A DNA stretch of 64,000 nucleotides from Combretum micranthum (Eukaryota; Streptophyta; Magnoliopsida; Myrtales; Combretaceae): contig JAMXBD010000975.1 in NCBI GenBank assembly GCA_024138025.1, positions 248,001 through 312,000 on the forward strand. The letters run 5' to 3'. This document shows positions 1-12,660 of this stretch, in pieces; within the stretch, counting starts at the first letter, position 1; each line of letters begins with the position of its first letter. The position numbers and the translations under genes are program-made. The notes beneath the pieces were generated by a model that was not told the DNA's origin, ran no database searches, and was given only the letters and a program-made list of their open reading frames with translations.

Positions 1-310
1 TTGTTTTGCTAAGGAAATATTAGGTCAAAATTAATCAATTGATTCAATCTATCAAAACATAAATATTTTCAAGGTTAAAGTTAGAATCTGTTGGCAACTT
101 CACAACAAAAAAGATATGACATTTTAATGATATGATATAAAATAACCATATCCTACAACAATAATTTAATGCCATAAATAAAAAGAAATATGTAATTTTA
201 AATAGAAAAGTGTTATTTAGAAAAGAAGCACAAATGAAGTCATAAGTAATAGTCCCTATCCTAAGAAGACCATAATAACAAAAATTGCAATAAAATTACT
301 ATCTTAAAAT
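1..310. other. AT-rich intergenic DNA, nothing recognised
   Basis: No coding signal, RNA gene or clear repeat boundary was seen here. The sequence is very AT-rich and has no long open frame. Confidence 0.6.
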
Positions 311-313
311 TAA

Positions 314-498
314 GGGCTTGTTTATTTCTTTTTCTTTTTTTTTTCTAATCAGTTTGGTATCTTATTTTTATCATTTTCAAAATAGATGTTTGTCAAGAAA
401 CAAATACAGATTAAAAATGGACATTTTACTCATAAACAAATTAAACAGATCAAATATAGATAATATAAAGCTAAGAATTAAAAAATCCAAATAAACCC
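314..498. mobile_element. Tourist-like (PIF/Harbinger) MITE
   Basis: A 185-bp non-coding element starts GGGCTTGTTTATTT and ends AAATAAACCC, forming imperfect terminal inverted repeats. It is flanked on both sides by TAA (311-313 and 499-501), the 3-bp duplication typical of PIF/Harbinger insertions. A diverged sequence opening GGGTCTGTTTGTTTCG near 29583 looks like a second member of this type. It encodes nothing, so it would need a transposase in trans. Confidence 0.6.
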
Positions 499-1500
499 TA
501 AGTTTGTATAGGTTTTAAGTAGAAGTGGGAACAAAATATAGCCATAGTTTCAAATATATATTCAATAGTTGCACCTATCTTGTAAGAAAGTGAGTCCTAT
601 ATGAATCATGTAATCAAACATGTTGAAAACTATTGAGAAACACAAATAAATGATTTAGATCCACCTAAGTGCATGGAATTATTCGAAAACCATTTTTTAG
701 TGTTGTAGTGACACCAATATGATTTTGTTGTAAGAGTTGCAAAAACTATATGATCTTAGTGGTTTGAGTGAAAATACAAGAAAGCAATGATACACGAATC
801 AAATAATAAAAAAAGGCTATTGACATTGATAATCTTACTTTATTGCAATAGGCAATTTTGAAAATATATACAAAGTTATAACTTTTATGTTCTTATAACA
901 ATTAATTTATTTATACCCTTAGCTTGTTATACAAATTGTAAGACATCAAGAATCTAAGATGACAACTTTTTAAAGCACCAATGATGATCTTTTAGAATTT
1001 ATAAAGTTGAATCAATGATAGAACTTGAGCTTTAAATGAGGCCTCTAGTGATTAGAAAAAGAAGATACTCCTCTTTTAGTCAAAGAATGTAGATGGGGAC
1101 CAAACCTATAGTAATTAGTCACTAACTCCTTTTCTTAAAAGAGACTAACAAAAATTGCTGAACTTTTAAACATTCCACTTTACCCGGGTAAAGTTTAGTT
1201 TAAGTCATAGAACTTTCTTTACAAACTAAGCATAAAAAACAAATAAAACTAAGAAGTTAATTGTCCCAATGGATTTAGGGGGTGAGGGACAATAAGGGCC
1301 CTGGTTCCCCAGACTCAGAAAATATTAAGTTTTTGAAATTTTGTGAAAAAAAATTGATATATTATTTGTGTATTATAAAGAACAAATAATGATATGAAAA
1401 TAAATATAATCTAGTGGTTAAATATATGGTTTTGTGTCCAAGAGATAATGGTTCAAATCCCAAGAGTATAGTTTTACTTTTTTCAACATGCAATTTACTT
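499..1500. other. AT-rich intergenic DNA, no gene
   Basis: No supported gene. A GGTTCAAATCC string near 1449 resembles the B box of a tRNA or tRNA-derived SINE, with an A-box-like TCTAGTGGTTAA upstream. No cloverleaf could be built. Confidence 0.5.
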
Positions 1501-1503
1501 ATT

Positions 1504-1518
1504 GCTCTCTCTCTCTCT

Positions 1519-1571
<53 letters not shown>
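1504..1571. repeat. (CT)n microsatellite
   Basis: A nearly pure CT dinucleotide run of about 65 bases with one small interruption (TTTT). It is likely length-polymorphic. Confidence 0.9.
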
Positions 1572-1577
<6 letters not shown>

Positions 1578-1637
1578 TTAACTTTTTTCTTTCATAATAA
1601 CTAATTAGAATTAAAGTCATTTATCATAAAATTATAT

Positions 1638-1936
1638 GGGATAATATTTCAATATTACCTAAACTTTATTAAAATATGCAATTAGGTACCTAAACTTTAA
1701 ATTTGATCAATTCAGTACCTAATTTTTAAAATTGGTCAATTTAATAGCCGAAAAATTTGAAATTTATAAATTAGTATATAAAAGAACTTGAAAAATGTAT
1801 TATTGGCGTGCACAAAAAGTTCTTTCGGATACTAAATTGATTAATTTCAAAGTTTAAGTATTAAATTAATCAATTTTAAAGCTCAATACTTTGCATATTT
1901 TGTTAAACTTTAGGTAACCATTCATGATATTAATCC
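1638..1936. mobile_element. Mutator-type foldback MITE, copy A
   Basis: A 299-bp AT-rich element starting GGGATAATATTTC and ending GATATTAATCC, largely self-complementary end to end. It is flanked by an exact 9-bp direct repeat AAATTATAT (1629-1637 and 1937-1945), the duplication length typical of Mutator-like transposons. The interior repeats the phrases GATCAATT and GTACCTAA in both orientations. It belongs to the same family as the elements at 2441, 3164, 7659 and 19631. Confidence 0.75.
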
Positions 1937-2440
1937 AAATTATATTTGACTAATTAATTCTTGTGAAAAAACTTTTTTTATTTTTGTATTTAAAAAATTA
2001 TTATATTGTCTATATTACAAATTTTTTTGACTTTATCATAAAGTATTACTAGATGATACTAATTGTATAATTTAAGATTTTGTGTATTAACTTTATGATG
2101 TTTAGCTAAATAATTTTCAAGTAATATATACTCTTACGAAATACACTAAGTACCTTTAATTATTTCTTCATGAATTTTTTATACTTATGAAGTTGCAGAA
2201 AATATCACAGTGAAATCATTAATGAATTATTGATATATATAAGATAAGGGAGTGCACACATATTGATAGTTTTTAACATTGACTTGATTAAGGTTCGAGT
2301 CCCAAGACGTATCATGATGCGTTTGTCTTAGTTCTAATGGATACAACTTTAAATGTGAAAAAAATTTGAAAGATATATAAAGAATTCTTCTAAGTAGAAT
2401 GAAACACAAATACCCAAAAAGAAACTTTTTTTAATAATTT

Positions 2441-2772
2441 GGGATACTTTGTCACAAATGGTACCTGAATGTTGGCAAAATTTGTAATTAGGTACTTGAA
2501 CTTTGAAATTGATCAATTTAGTACCTAGCTTTGAAATAGATCAAATTAGTGCTTGAAAAACTTTAAAATTTGATTAATTTCGTACTGAAAGAATTGGCAG
2601 AGGTATTATTGGTGAGCATGAAAATTTCTTTCTTTACTAAATTGATCAGTTTTAAATTTCAGGTAATGAATTCTCTTTCAAATTTCAAGTACTAAATTGA
2701 TCAATTTCAAAATTTAGGTACATAATTGCATAATTTTATCAAAGTTTATATCCTATTCGTGACATTAACACT
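2441..2772. mobile_element. Mutator-type foldback MITE, copy B
   Basis: The element starts GGGATACTTTGTCACAAATG and ends GTGACATTAACACT, so its ends are inverted copies of each other. The flanks TAATAATTT (2432-2440) and CAATAGTTT (2773-2781) match at 7 of 9 positions, consistent with an aged 9-bp duplication. The interior carries the same inverted GATCAATTT phrases as the other copies. Confidence 0.65.
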
Positions 2773-3163
2773 CAATAGTTTGCATTACATTGGAAACACA
2801 TCAAATCAAATTCATATTAAAAAAAATATCCTTATGCTACATGATCATGTGTCATGTAAATTTATAGTAAAAAACCAATTTTGGCAACAAACCATAAAGA
2901 AAATTGTAAATTTTAGTGATGTGCATGAAAAGATAGGAAACTTATAGATTTAAGGAATAAAGCCATTTGAGCAATGAAGAAGCAGAGTTTTTAACATACA
3001 ACAAGAAGTTGTAAGTAAACACTTATATAAGTGGTTTTTGTATGTTATTTTATTTTTAATTCTTGTTGGATTGGAGTAGAAAAGAAGACAATATTTCTTA
3101 TTTAACTAGATTTTTTCCCTTTTTTCGTATACCAATTCATATATTTAAAGCAATAGTCATATA

Positions 3164-3434
3164 GGGATTATCTCATATATGGTATCTAAACTTTGACAAA
3201 ATATATAATTGGATACGTAAACTTTGAAATTAGTCAATTTAGTATCTAAAAAACTTTGAAATCGATCAATTTAGTACTACAAAAAACTTGACTGAGGTAC
3301 TATTAGCGTACACAAAAAATTCTTTTAGATAAATTAGTCAATTTCAAAATTTAGATACTAGATTGATTAATTTCAAAGTTTAAATACTTATTTACATATT
3401 TTGTAAAGCTCAGGAAGTATTGTTATATTAACCC
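3164..3434. mobile_element. Mutator-type foldback MITE, copy C
   Basis: A 271-bp copy starting GGGATTATCTCATATATGG and ending TTATATTAACCC. The interior inverted phrases match the family. The flanks AGTCATATA and TTCAAATTA do not form a convincing duplication, so the insertion is old or the edges are worn. Confidence 0.6.
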
Positions 3435-3789
3435 TTCAAATTATTATTTTCAACCATGTCAACACATACAGACCATCATCAACATTATAACAATGATATT
3501 AATAGTTATGTCTTCAACATTATAACAAGGTCCTTAATGATCCATTGACACCTTTTCTATCTTCCATTGTAATTTTCCTATAGATAACAATCATAGTTTG
3601 TAGATTATGGTGAAATTAATGACCATTACGTGTAATAAAAAGGGATTTGATGGGAAAAATGTAAAGTTCTAAGGAGAAGTATTTGCTTAATTGTAATAGA
3701 TGAGTTAATGTCTCTAAGTTCAACTAACATAGTGCTACTTGTCAAACAACTTAGGATTAATGACAAAAATGATATAACTCTTGGAAAAT

Positions 3790-4095
3790 ATTTAATCAAT
3801 TATCTAAAGTTTTATTTTGAACAATTTGGTACTCGAACAAAGTTTTTGTGAAATTTTTTAGTACTTAAAGTTTAGTTTTGCCAATTTCGGTACTTAAATA
3901 AAGTTTTCACAGACTTTTTTTCATTCAAGGATAAAAAATAGTATGTGAAAACTTTATTCATGTATCAAAATTGTCAAAACCAAACTTCAGGTATGAAATA
4001 AGTCTACAAAAACTTTGTTTATGTATTAAATTATTTAAAGCTAAACTTTAGGTACCTAATTGAACTTTTTACGAAAGTTCATGTATCATTCTTTA
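3790..4095. repeat. Related foldback AT-rich repeat
   Basis: The arms around AATTTGGTACTCGAACAAAG and CTTTAGGTACCTAATTGAAC are inverted copies of each other, so the segment could fold into a long hairpin. It resembles the neighbouring MITEs in style but the end sequence differs. No clear target duplication was found. Confidence 0.4.
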
Positions 4096-4175
4096 AATAT
4101 TTTTACAAAATATGTAATCAAATTTAGTTAAAAAAATAAGAGATCAACTTGAGTAAGTATTTTATCATTGCAACC

Positions 4176-4194
4176 TCTCTCTCTCTCTCTCTCT
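4176..4194. repeat. Short (CT)n run
   Basis: About nine CT repeats in otherwise AT-rich DNA. Confidence 0.8.
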
Positions 4195-4254
4195 AACATA
4201 TAAATAAAAGAACTTCCATAAGAAATTTAGCCACTCCTTTCCAAAAATCTTTAC

Positions 4255-4405
4255 TACCTAAGAGTTTTTAAGGTCCCATTAACAAGACTATTCTAATTAA
4301 CCATCTAACCATTAAAATAAATATATCAATTGAAATATTACATATTTTAATGGTTCCATCATGGTTGTATATGATGTGAGCCGTTGAATAGTCGAAGGAA
4401 CCATA
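4255..4405. repeat. Short dispersed repeat, partner of 33682-33840
   Basis: Read on the minus strand this segment aligns with 33682-33840. Both have a CAACGG(C/T)TCACA(T/C)CATAT block, then a shared ATATTTATTTTAA core, then GGTTAGAT-like sequence. Probably two copies of a small non-autonomous element. Ends and duplication were not defined. Confidence 0.4.
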
Positions 4406-4951
4406 TAACTTTCTTTACTTCCTTTACCACTTTTGATTTATAAATTCATCACTACTCAATGACTGTGATTTTTTCATTAAGTTAAAATTCTTAGATTTGT
4501 TAATTTTTATTATTCGCACCATCGTTTATCATAGGCATAGTACCACGAGTCTATTTTTACAGATTTGGTGAATCTGAAGAGGTTGTGAGAATTAAAATAT
4601 TAGTCTATCAAAACTTTTTAGAATTAACATTTTGATTTTTTTGTGTATTGTTGCTATCTTTTATATGAGATTGCATTATCTATTCTATAGGATTTATTGT
4701 TCTTTCCAATTGGATGGACTCTATTCATTTAAAAGAAATATACTAGCTAGGAGAGATTAACTCCAAAAGAGATGTGTTGGTCTATCCAACAGACTTTTCA
4801 TATCATTAACTCTATATCTATGAATATCTTGTGTTAATGTATTAAGATGATGTAACATTTTCTCCTTGAATGAAATTTATGTTAATGAGTTGCAAGAAAA
4901 GGAAAAAAAAAAAGGGAATTCTGAGCTATAAAGTTAGGCATAAAACATATA

Positions 4952-5326
4952 TGGCTCGTTTACTTCGCAGTATGGAATAAGGAGTGAATGGAATTCCAAT
5001 TCAAAGGAAATGTAAGGGTTGCAATGGTTATTCACTGTTCACTTGGTATAAAAAGTAAAACAAGTATTTATTGGAGTAAAATATGAAATATTAATAATGC
5101 TCTCTATATTTATTACAGAGAAATGATAATTATATAGGCGATATTGTTCAAGACAGGGATATTTATGAAAAAAATTGAAAAATAAACCATTGAACATAGG
5201 GGTGGGGACATGAATAGCTATTATTATTTCACTCGATTTATATAAATTGACATTCTCCTCAAGTGAACATGTAATAGCATATTTAAGAACAAGGAGGGAA
5301 TGAATGGTATTCATGCTAAGTGAACA
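4952..5326. mobile_element. Putative MITE with GGCTCGTTTACTT ends
   Basis: The left end GGCTCGTTTACTTCGCA is mirrored by an inverted TGCTAAGTGAACAGGC near 5311-5326. Sub-terminal GGAAT/ATTCC phrases also occur in both orientations. Similar 'GTTCACTT' MITEs are common in plants. No clear target duplication was found. Confidence 0.4.
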
Positions 5327-6832
5327 GGCAAATAATTTTCAAAATAAAATTAGAATTCCAAAAGTCACAGAAAGGAAATTCAAAGGAAAATAAGGTTTAT
5401 TAGTTGTAACTTGTCATGTCATTTATATAAAGAAAATTATATCGGAAGGTCATAGCATTTAAGGATAAGTTCATTGTAGGTTACAATATTTTTTAGTAGT
5501 TTAAAAAGACATGTTGTTAATAAAAAAATATTTAATTAAATCTCAAAAAAATACTTTCCCAAACGTTATGACCTTTTTTAACTTTTTGAAATGTTGTGAC
5601 AAAAAATAACTTATCACCATATGTTATGACATTTCGGTGCAATTTGCCATATACTATTACATTAAAATATATTTAAAAATTCTTTGAGGCACCACTCTCA
5701 ACCTCAAACCACAACCATGGTGATTGGGGTTAAAGAAAGGAAACTACCAAATTACCTCTTATAACACATTTCATCTTCGTACTTGTCTTATTCTCAAGCA
5801 ATAAGATCTTAGTAAACATCTTATGCACTCCTTACCTGATCTCCCCTACGTGCTAAAACCAAAAAGCAATCATCATAGTATTTAGATTGAGTCTAAAAAG
5901 CTTGTTCTTGATGCATATCATATTCCCCTAACTTATTTTAGATTTGTCCCCAAATCCTAATGTGTCCCCTTATTTTCAAAAGTATGAAGATAATATTATT
6001 ATACTTAAATGTGGTTAGATCATTATGCTCCCTACTTGAATCCAAGTTGTATGAGTCTCATTTATCCTTCATAAGCTCCTTCCTCACAAGCACTATACAT
6101 AATAGAAAACTCATGATCATTCTTGTATGGTCTTTAATCCACTCATAACCAAATATCCTTGCTTACATCTTGTCATTTAAGCAACTCTCTTAGAAAGCAC
6201 ATTTCACTATATTTATTCTCCTATTTTTATGATTGATGATGTTAAAAAAAAAAAGTATATAAAACTCATCCAATTTCCTTAGTGCCATCTTGGATTTATT
6301 TACTCATGAATGTGTTTTAAAGATTCATTGTCATTATATACAATGAAATCTCTATAAAAATAAATAGTGTTGCCATGTCACTAAGGCTTAAATAGAGTAA
6401 TAAAACTCCTTGTCATAGGTAGAGTAATTATAGTAGTGATCACACAATTTTTCACTAAAATAGGTGACTATTTTTACCTTGAATAGGAACAATATAAACC
6501 TAAATCATCACAATTTCAAAGATTTTGATAACATTAAGTAAAGCAAAAAAGATACATTAAACAACTTACCTTGACGATCTCAAAACCATCATGGCCTTTA
6601 AGATTTTACTTATATCTATCGGTTTCTTGATTGAGTTAGTCAATGGACCATAGTAAAAGTAATTTTCCTAATAAATCTCCATTCAAAGGAAGTTAAGCTA
6701 AGGAAACTTCAAACTAGGTCATGTTCTTAAGTGTAGGCTACTCCTTAATGGCTTTAAACTTCTCTCTATATACTTCTATACTATTACAAGAAATAGTACG
6801 CCACAAGAAAATGACTTGGTTGATAAAATAAA

Positions 6833-7176
6833 GGGCAAAAAACCCCTTTTGATACTTGAACTTTAATAAAGTGGACAATTAGGTATATGGATTTCTAATA
6901 AGTCCAATTTAATACCTAAATAAACTTTTTGTACTTCTTTTAGATACTCAAACTTTTAAAAAGTCCAATTTATGCTTAATTAAACTTTTCTTGCCCTTTT
7001 TCACTACTCTCACTCTTTTATTGATTCTTAAAGTAGTTGAGATGTTAGGCAACGATTGAGTAGATATTGTTTATGAGCAAAAAAATTTAATGAAGAATGG
7101 AATTGGAGTTTTTAAAAAAATAAGATACCTAATTATCAATTTTATCAAAGTTCAGTATCAAAAGAAGTCTTTTCCC
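6833..7176. mobile_element. Foldback MITE (second subfamily) inside gypsy pol
   Basis: A 344-bp self-complementary element starting GGGCAAAAAACCCCTTTTG and ending AAGTCTTTTCCC. It is flanked by an exact 9-bp duplication TAAAATAAA (6824-6832 and 7177-7185). Terminal sequence differs from the GGGATAATGTCAC family, but size, foldback form and duplication length agree. It lies between the RT and RNase H relics of the gypsy pol. Confidence 0.75.
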
Positions 7177-7658
7177 TAAAATAAATACTTGTTAAAGTTA
7201 CTGAACAATTTTCCCTTCAATAAGGTTTGAAATACCTCCTTAAATGGAACGTGTGTTCCTCTAGATTCTAGTGTAGACAAGAATGTCATTGAAAGGCACT
7301 TCCACTATGTAAAGACATGGTTCATGAGTCTCATAAAGGCACTAGAGAAACTAGATAAATTAAATGGCATCACTAACCACTCATAAGATTGTGCCAAGTC
7401 TTAAATGTAGATTTCCACTCATTCCTTTGTATATCATGGTTTGTGGTATCTACTATTGAGGTCAACCTTTGAAAAGATAGTACCACCATACAACTCAATA
7501 AGCATATCATATCATCATGGGATGGGGTAGAAATATCTTTCAATTTGTATTACGTGGTCTACTATCCACATACATTTTGTGGATGCATCCATTTCGAGCA
7601 CTTGAAGGGTAAATATTAAATGTGAATGAAATTGTTCTCTGACACACTCTTTCTTTAA

Positions 7659-7991
7659 GGGATAATGTCACAAATGGTACCCAAACTTTGATAAAATATA
7701 TAATCAGGTATCCAAATTTTGAAAATAATTAATATAGTACTTGAACTTTGATATTGATCAATTTGGTACTTGAAAAACTTTAAAATTGATCAATTTGATA
7801 CTTGAAAACTTTAAAATTGATCAATTTATTACATGAAAAACTTGATTGAGGTACTTTAGCGTACATGAAAGGTTTTTGTAGGTACTAAATTTTTCAATTT
7901 CAAAGTTTAGTGTTAAATTGATCAATTTCAATTTTTAGGTATCTAATTATATATTTATAAAAGTTTAGATAACATTTGTCACATTAACACT
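7659..7991. mobile_element. Mutator-type foldback MITE, copy D, inside gypsy RT
   Basis: A 333-bp element starting GGGATAATGTCACAAATGG and ending GTCACATTAACACT. It is flanked by an exact 9-bp duplication TTTCTTTAA (7650-7658 and 7992-8000). It interrupts the entry region of the decayed gypsy RT, so it inserted after the retrotransposon. It is the best-preserved member of the family here. Confidence 0.8.
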
Positions 7992-8749
7992 TTTCTTTAA
8001 TGACCCTATGCCTACTTTCTTAATTCCTTAACTTTACTAAAATTCATCTAATATGATATTTAATTGGTCAACATGGTGCTCATTTTTTGATCTATTTATT
8101 TTTATGCCTCTCACAAGTAGTAACTATGGAGGTAACTCTTTGGGGAATAAAGCTACAGATTCTCTTAGCAGTTTGAACATTTGAAGGGTAACTAATCATT
8201 CTACTATTCAAATCTCTTCTTGCATTAAAAATAATTTATCATACTCTTTCATCCCTTCTAAGCACATCTGGTACTTCCTAATTTCCTCGGAAGTCAATAG
8301 ACACAATATAATTCTTTTCCATCCTTAATTAATGAGTATTCATTATAAACTCATCATCATAGTGTTAATGTTACCCAAGTAGTATATAGGTGATGCTCAT
8401 AAGAGCCACATCACAGGTTATGTTGTATCTAGATAGTTTCTTATAGACATGGTAGCTTAATAATATTTATCACATATACATCACCTTGAATGTTAGGGAT
8501 GGTCAAATGTGGATAAACTTAGCTTCTCAATTAAGGTAGTCAAAGCAACATTGGGGTAATTATTATCTATAATTAGACCATATGTCTTATCTCTTATCCT
8601 AGCATAAGCATGATGGATATGCTCTCCTTAACCATTTTCGTCCTTTGCATCTTTAATCAAGGTTCTTCTTGTAATAGAAAAAGCCCACATTCTTTTTATT
8701 ATTACTCTCTTATTCTTCTTCAAATGATCTAGACACTAATCGTAAGTAA

Positions 8750-9740
8750 TCAAAATCATTTGAAAGTCAGTTTTAAGTCCAATAAAGGCTTAAAAGATCA
8801 AAATTTTTAAAATTTACCCCTAGTTGGGAACCAAAATTTTTAAAAATTCAAAATCATTTTAAAAATATATAAATAAGACAAATTAAAGTTTTAGTATTTT
8901 TAGATAATAATCTTATAAGAAAAGACATCAAAATGTAAAAATTAGTCAAGTTGGTAGAAATGTGATAAAGTGGACTCTTAAGATTGTACCACGTGGCACA
9001 ATATAAGTAAAAAGATGAAACCATAGACCTCTCATTCCCTTAAAATTCATATAAAGCCCACCGTCCCTCATTTTCTCCCTCTTATCTTCTCATTTTCTTC
9101 ATTTCTTTTTTGTTAAACCTCCCGAAACCCATATGAAGTGTAATGCCTCTAAAATCCTCTTTTCTTAAGCACTTTTAGTCCATCTTTAAGCTAATATGAA
9201 GTAAGATTAAGTCAAGACTAATGTTTCTTCTTTTTCTTTTCAAGGAAATGAAAAAGACGTGAAAATCCAAGGAGCTTATAAGATACACAATTTGTAATAC
9301 TTAAGGATACAGTAAGAAAAGTATACTAAATTTGACATTTAGCTTAAATTAGCACTTAATAAGTTTGTTAGCAACTATATTGATCTAATGTGATATTTTA
9401 AGCTTAGAAAATGGACGAATACAAAACCTAAGGTCTTTTTGAGTAGGTGACTAGATTTGGGAGAGGAGACAAAAAGTTCTTCAACATAAGAAAGGTTTTA
9501 AGCATAGTTTCGCTAGTAGAAATTGATAAAAGTTGGATTATATGTTGGAAATTGTGTGTGTTTATGGTATGCTATATGTAGTCTGGGCATGTAGTGTGTT
9601 CTTCAGCTAGGTTTGTGAAGTGTGATGTTAATTTGTTAATCAAGAACTAGATTCATGAAGTTACATATGGAATTACAAGTGAAATCAATCGTTCGAGTTG
9701 AATAGGTGTTGATTTGAGCTTAAATCCTAGATATTGGTTT
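8750..9740. other. Gene-free DNA, probably retrotransposon leader
   Basis: No coding sequence was recognised. The segment lies upstream of the minus-strand protease relic, where gag and a leader would be expected, but no gag motif was found. Confidence 0.35.
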
Positions 9741-10700
9741 TTTTTTGTCTAAACAAGTTAAAAATCAAGTCTTAATTGTTCCTTACGATCGCTTTAAAGT
9801 ATACGTATCAATCAATAGTATAGGAATTAAGTATTAGGTATCGTTCCTTATGGATCTTTCACGTACTAGTATTACTCGAATCATATTTTCTAACCTATAA
9901 AATTTAGTTTTTTTTTTTTTTTTTGGCCAACTATAAAATTTAGTTATTCTAATCAATTAATTTACTAACTACTTCTAGTTAGTACTTACCAATCAAATTC
10001 ACTACCAAGGCAATCAATATCACTTTTTAAATAAAAATCATATTTTAGGACTTCCTAACTTTGAATTAGCATTAACTTAACATATAACTTTCATCATACA
10101 AGATTCAATTTATAAATTAATTCTTCAACCATGGAATTCTTCAATTATATTAATACTCTCTCAAGATTTTTAACCCTTAATCCTAGATTTATCAGCTAGA
10201 ATCTCTTTCTATCCAATAGCAACCTATAATCGCATTATCGTCCAAAGAATCCACTATTAGATCTCAACCACTTCTATGCCTTAGTCTAATGTCATCCTAT
10301 CTCTAGGATATATGCAAATATCTTTGTTTACACAAATTTTCAATTAAGTGGTTTCACAGTTTGCTTAAATGAAATCAAACATGAATCAATATGCTAGCAA
10401 ATTAATTCAAGTACAATAAAGAATACACAAATGTATTCAAGCAAGTAACTATCATTAAATTAAAATAATCTTAGTTACATATTAAGGTTAGGGTTCTTTA
10501 AAACTTGGATAAAACCATCTACTCTTCCATAGATCTAGCAAATAAAATACAAGAATAGAAAGAATGGATAAGTAAATTCACCTCCCTCAAACCTAATATT
10601 GAATATTTTAATCTCTACCAAACTTTTATCTTTTGACTTGCTATCTATTTCTTTCTCTCTCTAAGAATACTCATATTTTGTGTGCTTTTGTAAAATAGAG
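9740..10700. repeat. Non-coding retrotransposon debris, related to 58700-59560
   Basis: The layout of short phrases matches 58700-59560. Both have an early AAGCGTACCTAT / AAGTATACGTATCAAT-like block with GGTCGTTC / GTATCGTTCC, then a long C- and A-rich stretch, and both end with GTTAGGGTTC(C/T), AAGATCTA- and CTTCCATAGA-like phrases. Both look like the same non-coding part of one retrotransposon family. No protein is encoded. Confidence 0.45.
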
Positions 10701-11524
10701 CAAAGCCATCTATTTATAAGCAAAACTCAAATTTTCTTCAAATCCATTCAAACTCAAAATCTTCATAATCACCACGTTCCTTTTATAAAAAATGATCTTT
10801 TTCTCTAATTTCAACACACATCATATCTTGCTCAAATTTTTTAATTGGATGCATATTTTATACTAAATTTAAAAATATTTTTCAACACGAGTATTGTACA
10901 TTGCCATGAAATAATGAATTTCCTCTTGAAAACTTTTAGCACAACCTCAACACACAAGTTGTGCTCATGACTTGTATTCAGATATAATACATAATTTTTT
11001 ACAACGAACCTTCGCACAGATAGTGTACTAGCTTGTGTACTCTAAAAAGTCCTATACAACTTCTCAAACAAGTTTTCTTGACACTTGTTTACTTCACTTT
11101 TTTCAACTTCAAAAAATATTCACCTAATCCTTTCAAATTTATCAAAATTCCTTCTTTAAGCTAAGATAACACCGTAAAAACCTTGAAATCAAGATTTTAA
11201 CCAAATAAATATAATTTTCTTCAAAATATTCATAAGTCAATTATTAAAGCCTAAAATCTCCTATCTAAATAAGGGTAAATTAGCATTTATTAGTCATTTT
11301 TTCATAGCTTAGGCTAATGGGAGTAAGAGTTTTCCTTACTCCAGAAATGTATAATTTGAGTCTAATTCAATGGTTGTAAATATGTATTTGATGATTTAGA
11401 GTGGAAACTAATACTCATTTACAGTAGTAATTTTAATTATAACATTATCCTTATGAAGAGTTATTACAATGTTTAGTTGATCATAACTAGTATTCTACAA
11501 GGAATCCCTGTTATAAAAAATATT

Positions 11525-11894
11525 AGGTAAATTACACTAGAAGATTTCAACATTTGGAAGTAAGTTTATTTAAGGTATCAATGTTTTAAATATTAAAAAT
11601 GAATTAATTTTTTGCAAAGTGACTCAAATGGGGTCTTATTGTTTTGCAAAGTTCATTTTAAGTATCAACATTTAAATTAATTTTTAATTAATTCTCTCTA
11701 AATTTTCCTCAATAATCAATTATTGATCCTCATTTACTTACTTTTTGAAATGTTGATTTTCTTTGTAACACTTGGAAATGTTCATACCTTAAATGAATTA
11801 CCCTCAAATATTGAAACCTCTTTTAAACTATTAGGAACATTGATATGTTAAATCAGTTTACCTCCAAATATTGATATCTTTCTAAGTAATTCCC
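11525..11894. mobile_element. Foldback element with GGTAAATTAC-type ends
   Basis: The left arm (AGGTAAATTACACTAGAAG, then TTTCAACATTTGGAAGTAAG) is mirrored by the right arm read on the other strand (GGGAATTACTTAGAAAG, then TATCAATATTTGGAGGTAA). The flanks AAAAATATT (11516-11524) and AAAAATTTA (11895-11903) match at 7 of 9 positions. It resembles the other 9-bp foldback MITEs in form, with different ends. Confidence 0.5.
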
Positions 11895-12660
11895 AAAAAT
11901 TTAAATAATCTTTATTTCTCAAATTCACCAACAGCAATTCAATGCTAAATTTTTTTTCTCATTATTCCCTCATTTAAATAATACCAAACAAAAAAAATCC
12001 CATTTCAAACTTTTTATATAATACCTTAGCAATAACAATTTTATTACAACTTTATTCATTTAATGAAATGAAGGGTAGTGTAGATACCCCATTTTTCCCC
12101 TCACATAGTTATTTTATTTCGGATAGTTTTTAAAAAATAAAATAAATAATTAAAAAGAAAAAAAGAGAAATATAAAAAAAGAGATTTAAAAAAAAATACT
12201 AAAAATGGGAGGTAAGCGATAGTGAGCCAGTAGATGAGCGATAAAAGAGCAGGTAGGTGTGAACATGTTGAGCATCTATAAATACCTGACATACATCAAC
12301 GGAAACAACATAAGAATTCTATACAAATCATAAAATAAAAAAGAATTCACTTCAAAAAGCTCGAGTTTAAAATTTTGAAAAGTTAGCGTTCTTAGGTTGA
12401 AACTTGAAACTTGGAGTTTTCTAGGCATTTTTGCAGTTGATTGTTTGTTAAAAGAAGTTTCTAGGTAAGTTAGGTTATCGTTTGATAGCTTTCATTGGGC
12501 TTAAGGTTGTTGGAGCCACGTCTGATCAAGGACCGCCGACGGCCACCCCTTTAGTAGTTGAGACCCACTTTCTATCACTTCTAGAAAACCACCATAGCTA
12601 ACAACCACAAAGCCTCGATCCAAAATACATCAGATAGCCGCTAACCGATAGCGTCTACTT

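Larger units (their letters stand above)
5700..8750 (-). pseudogene. Ty3/gypsy pol remnant (protease, RT, RNase H, integrase start)
   Basis: On the minus strand, conceptual translation in shifting frames recovers gypsy polyprotein order. The protease-like segment (about 8690-8420) reads YGLIIDNN..NVALTTLIEKL then CDVALMS..YILLG. The RT entry segment has an FPKELPP-like motif near 8150. The RT core (7480-7215) contains SKVDLNSRYH and YEWLVMPF, and the catalytic block reads FNDILVYT, where the first Asp of the usual FDDIL is Asn. RNase H (about 6480-6290) contains YSTYDKEF and NESLKHIHE. An integrase N-terminal relic (CEEGAYEG) lies near 6060-6110. Many stops and frameshifts show it is dead. 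Two MITEs (6833-7176, 7659-7991) sit inside it. Confidence 0.8.

Noticed and set aside
1405..1480. tRNA-like A and B box phrases (TCTAGTGGTTAA, GGTTCAAATCC)
   Set aside because: No acceptor stem or full cloverleaf could be formed. At most a decayed SINE head.
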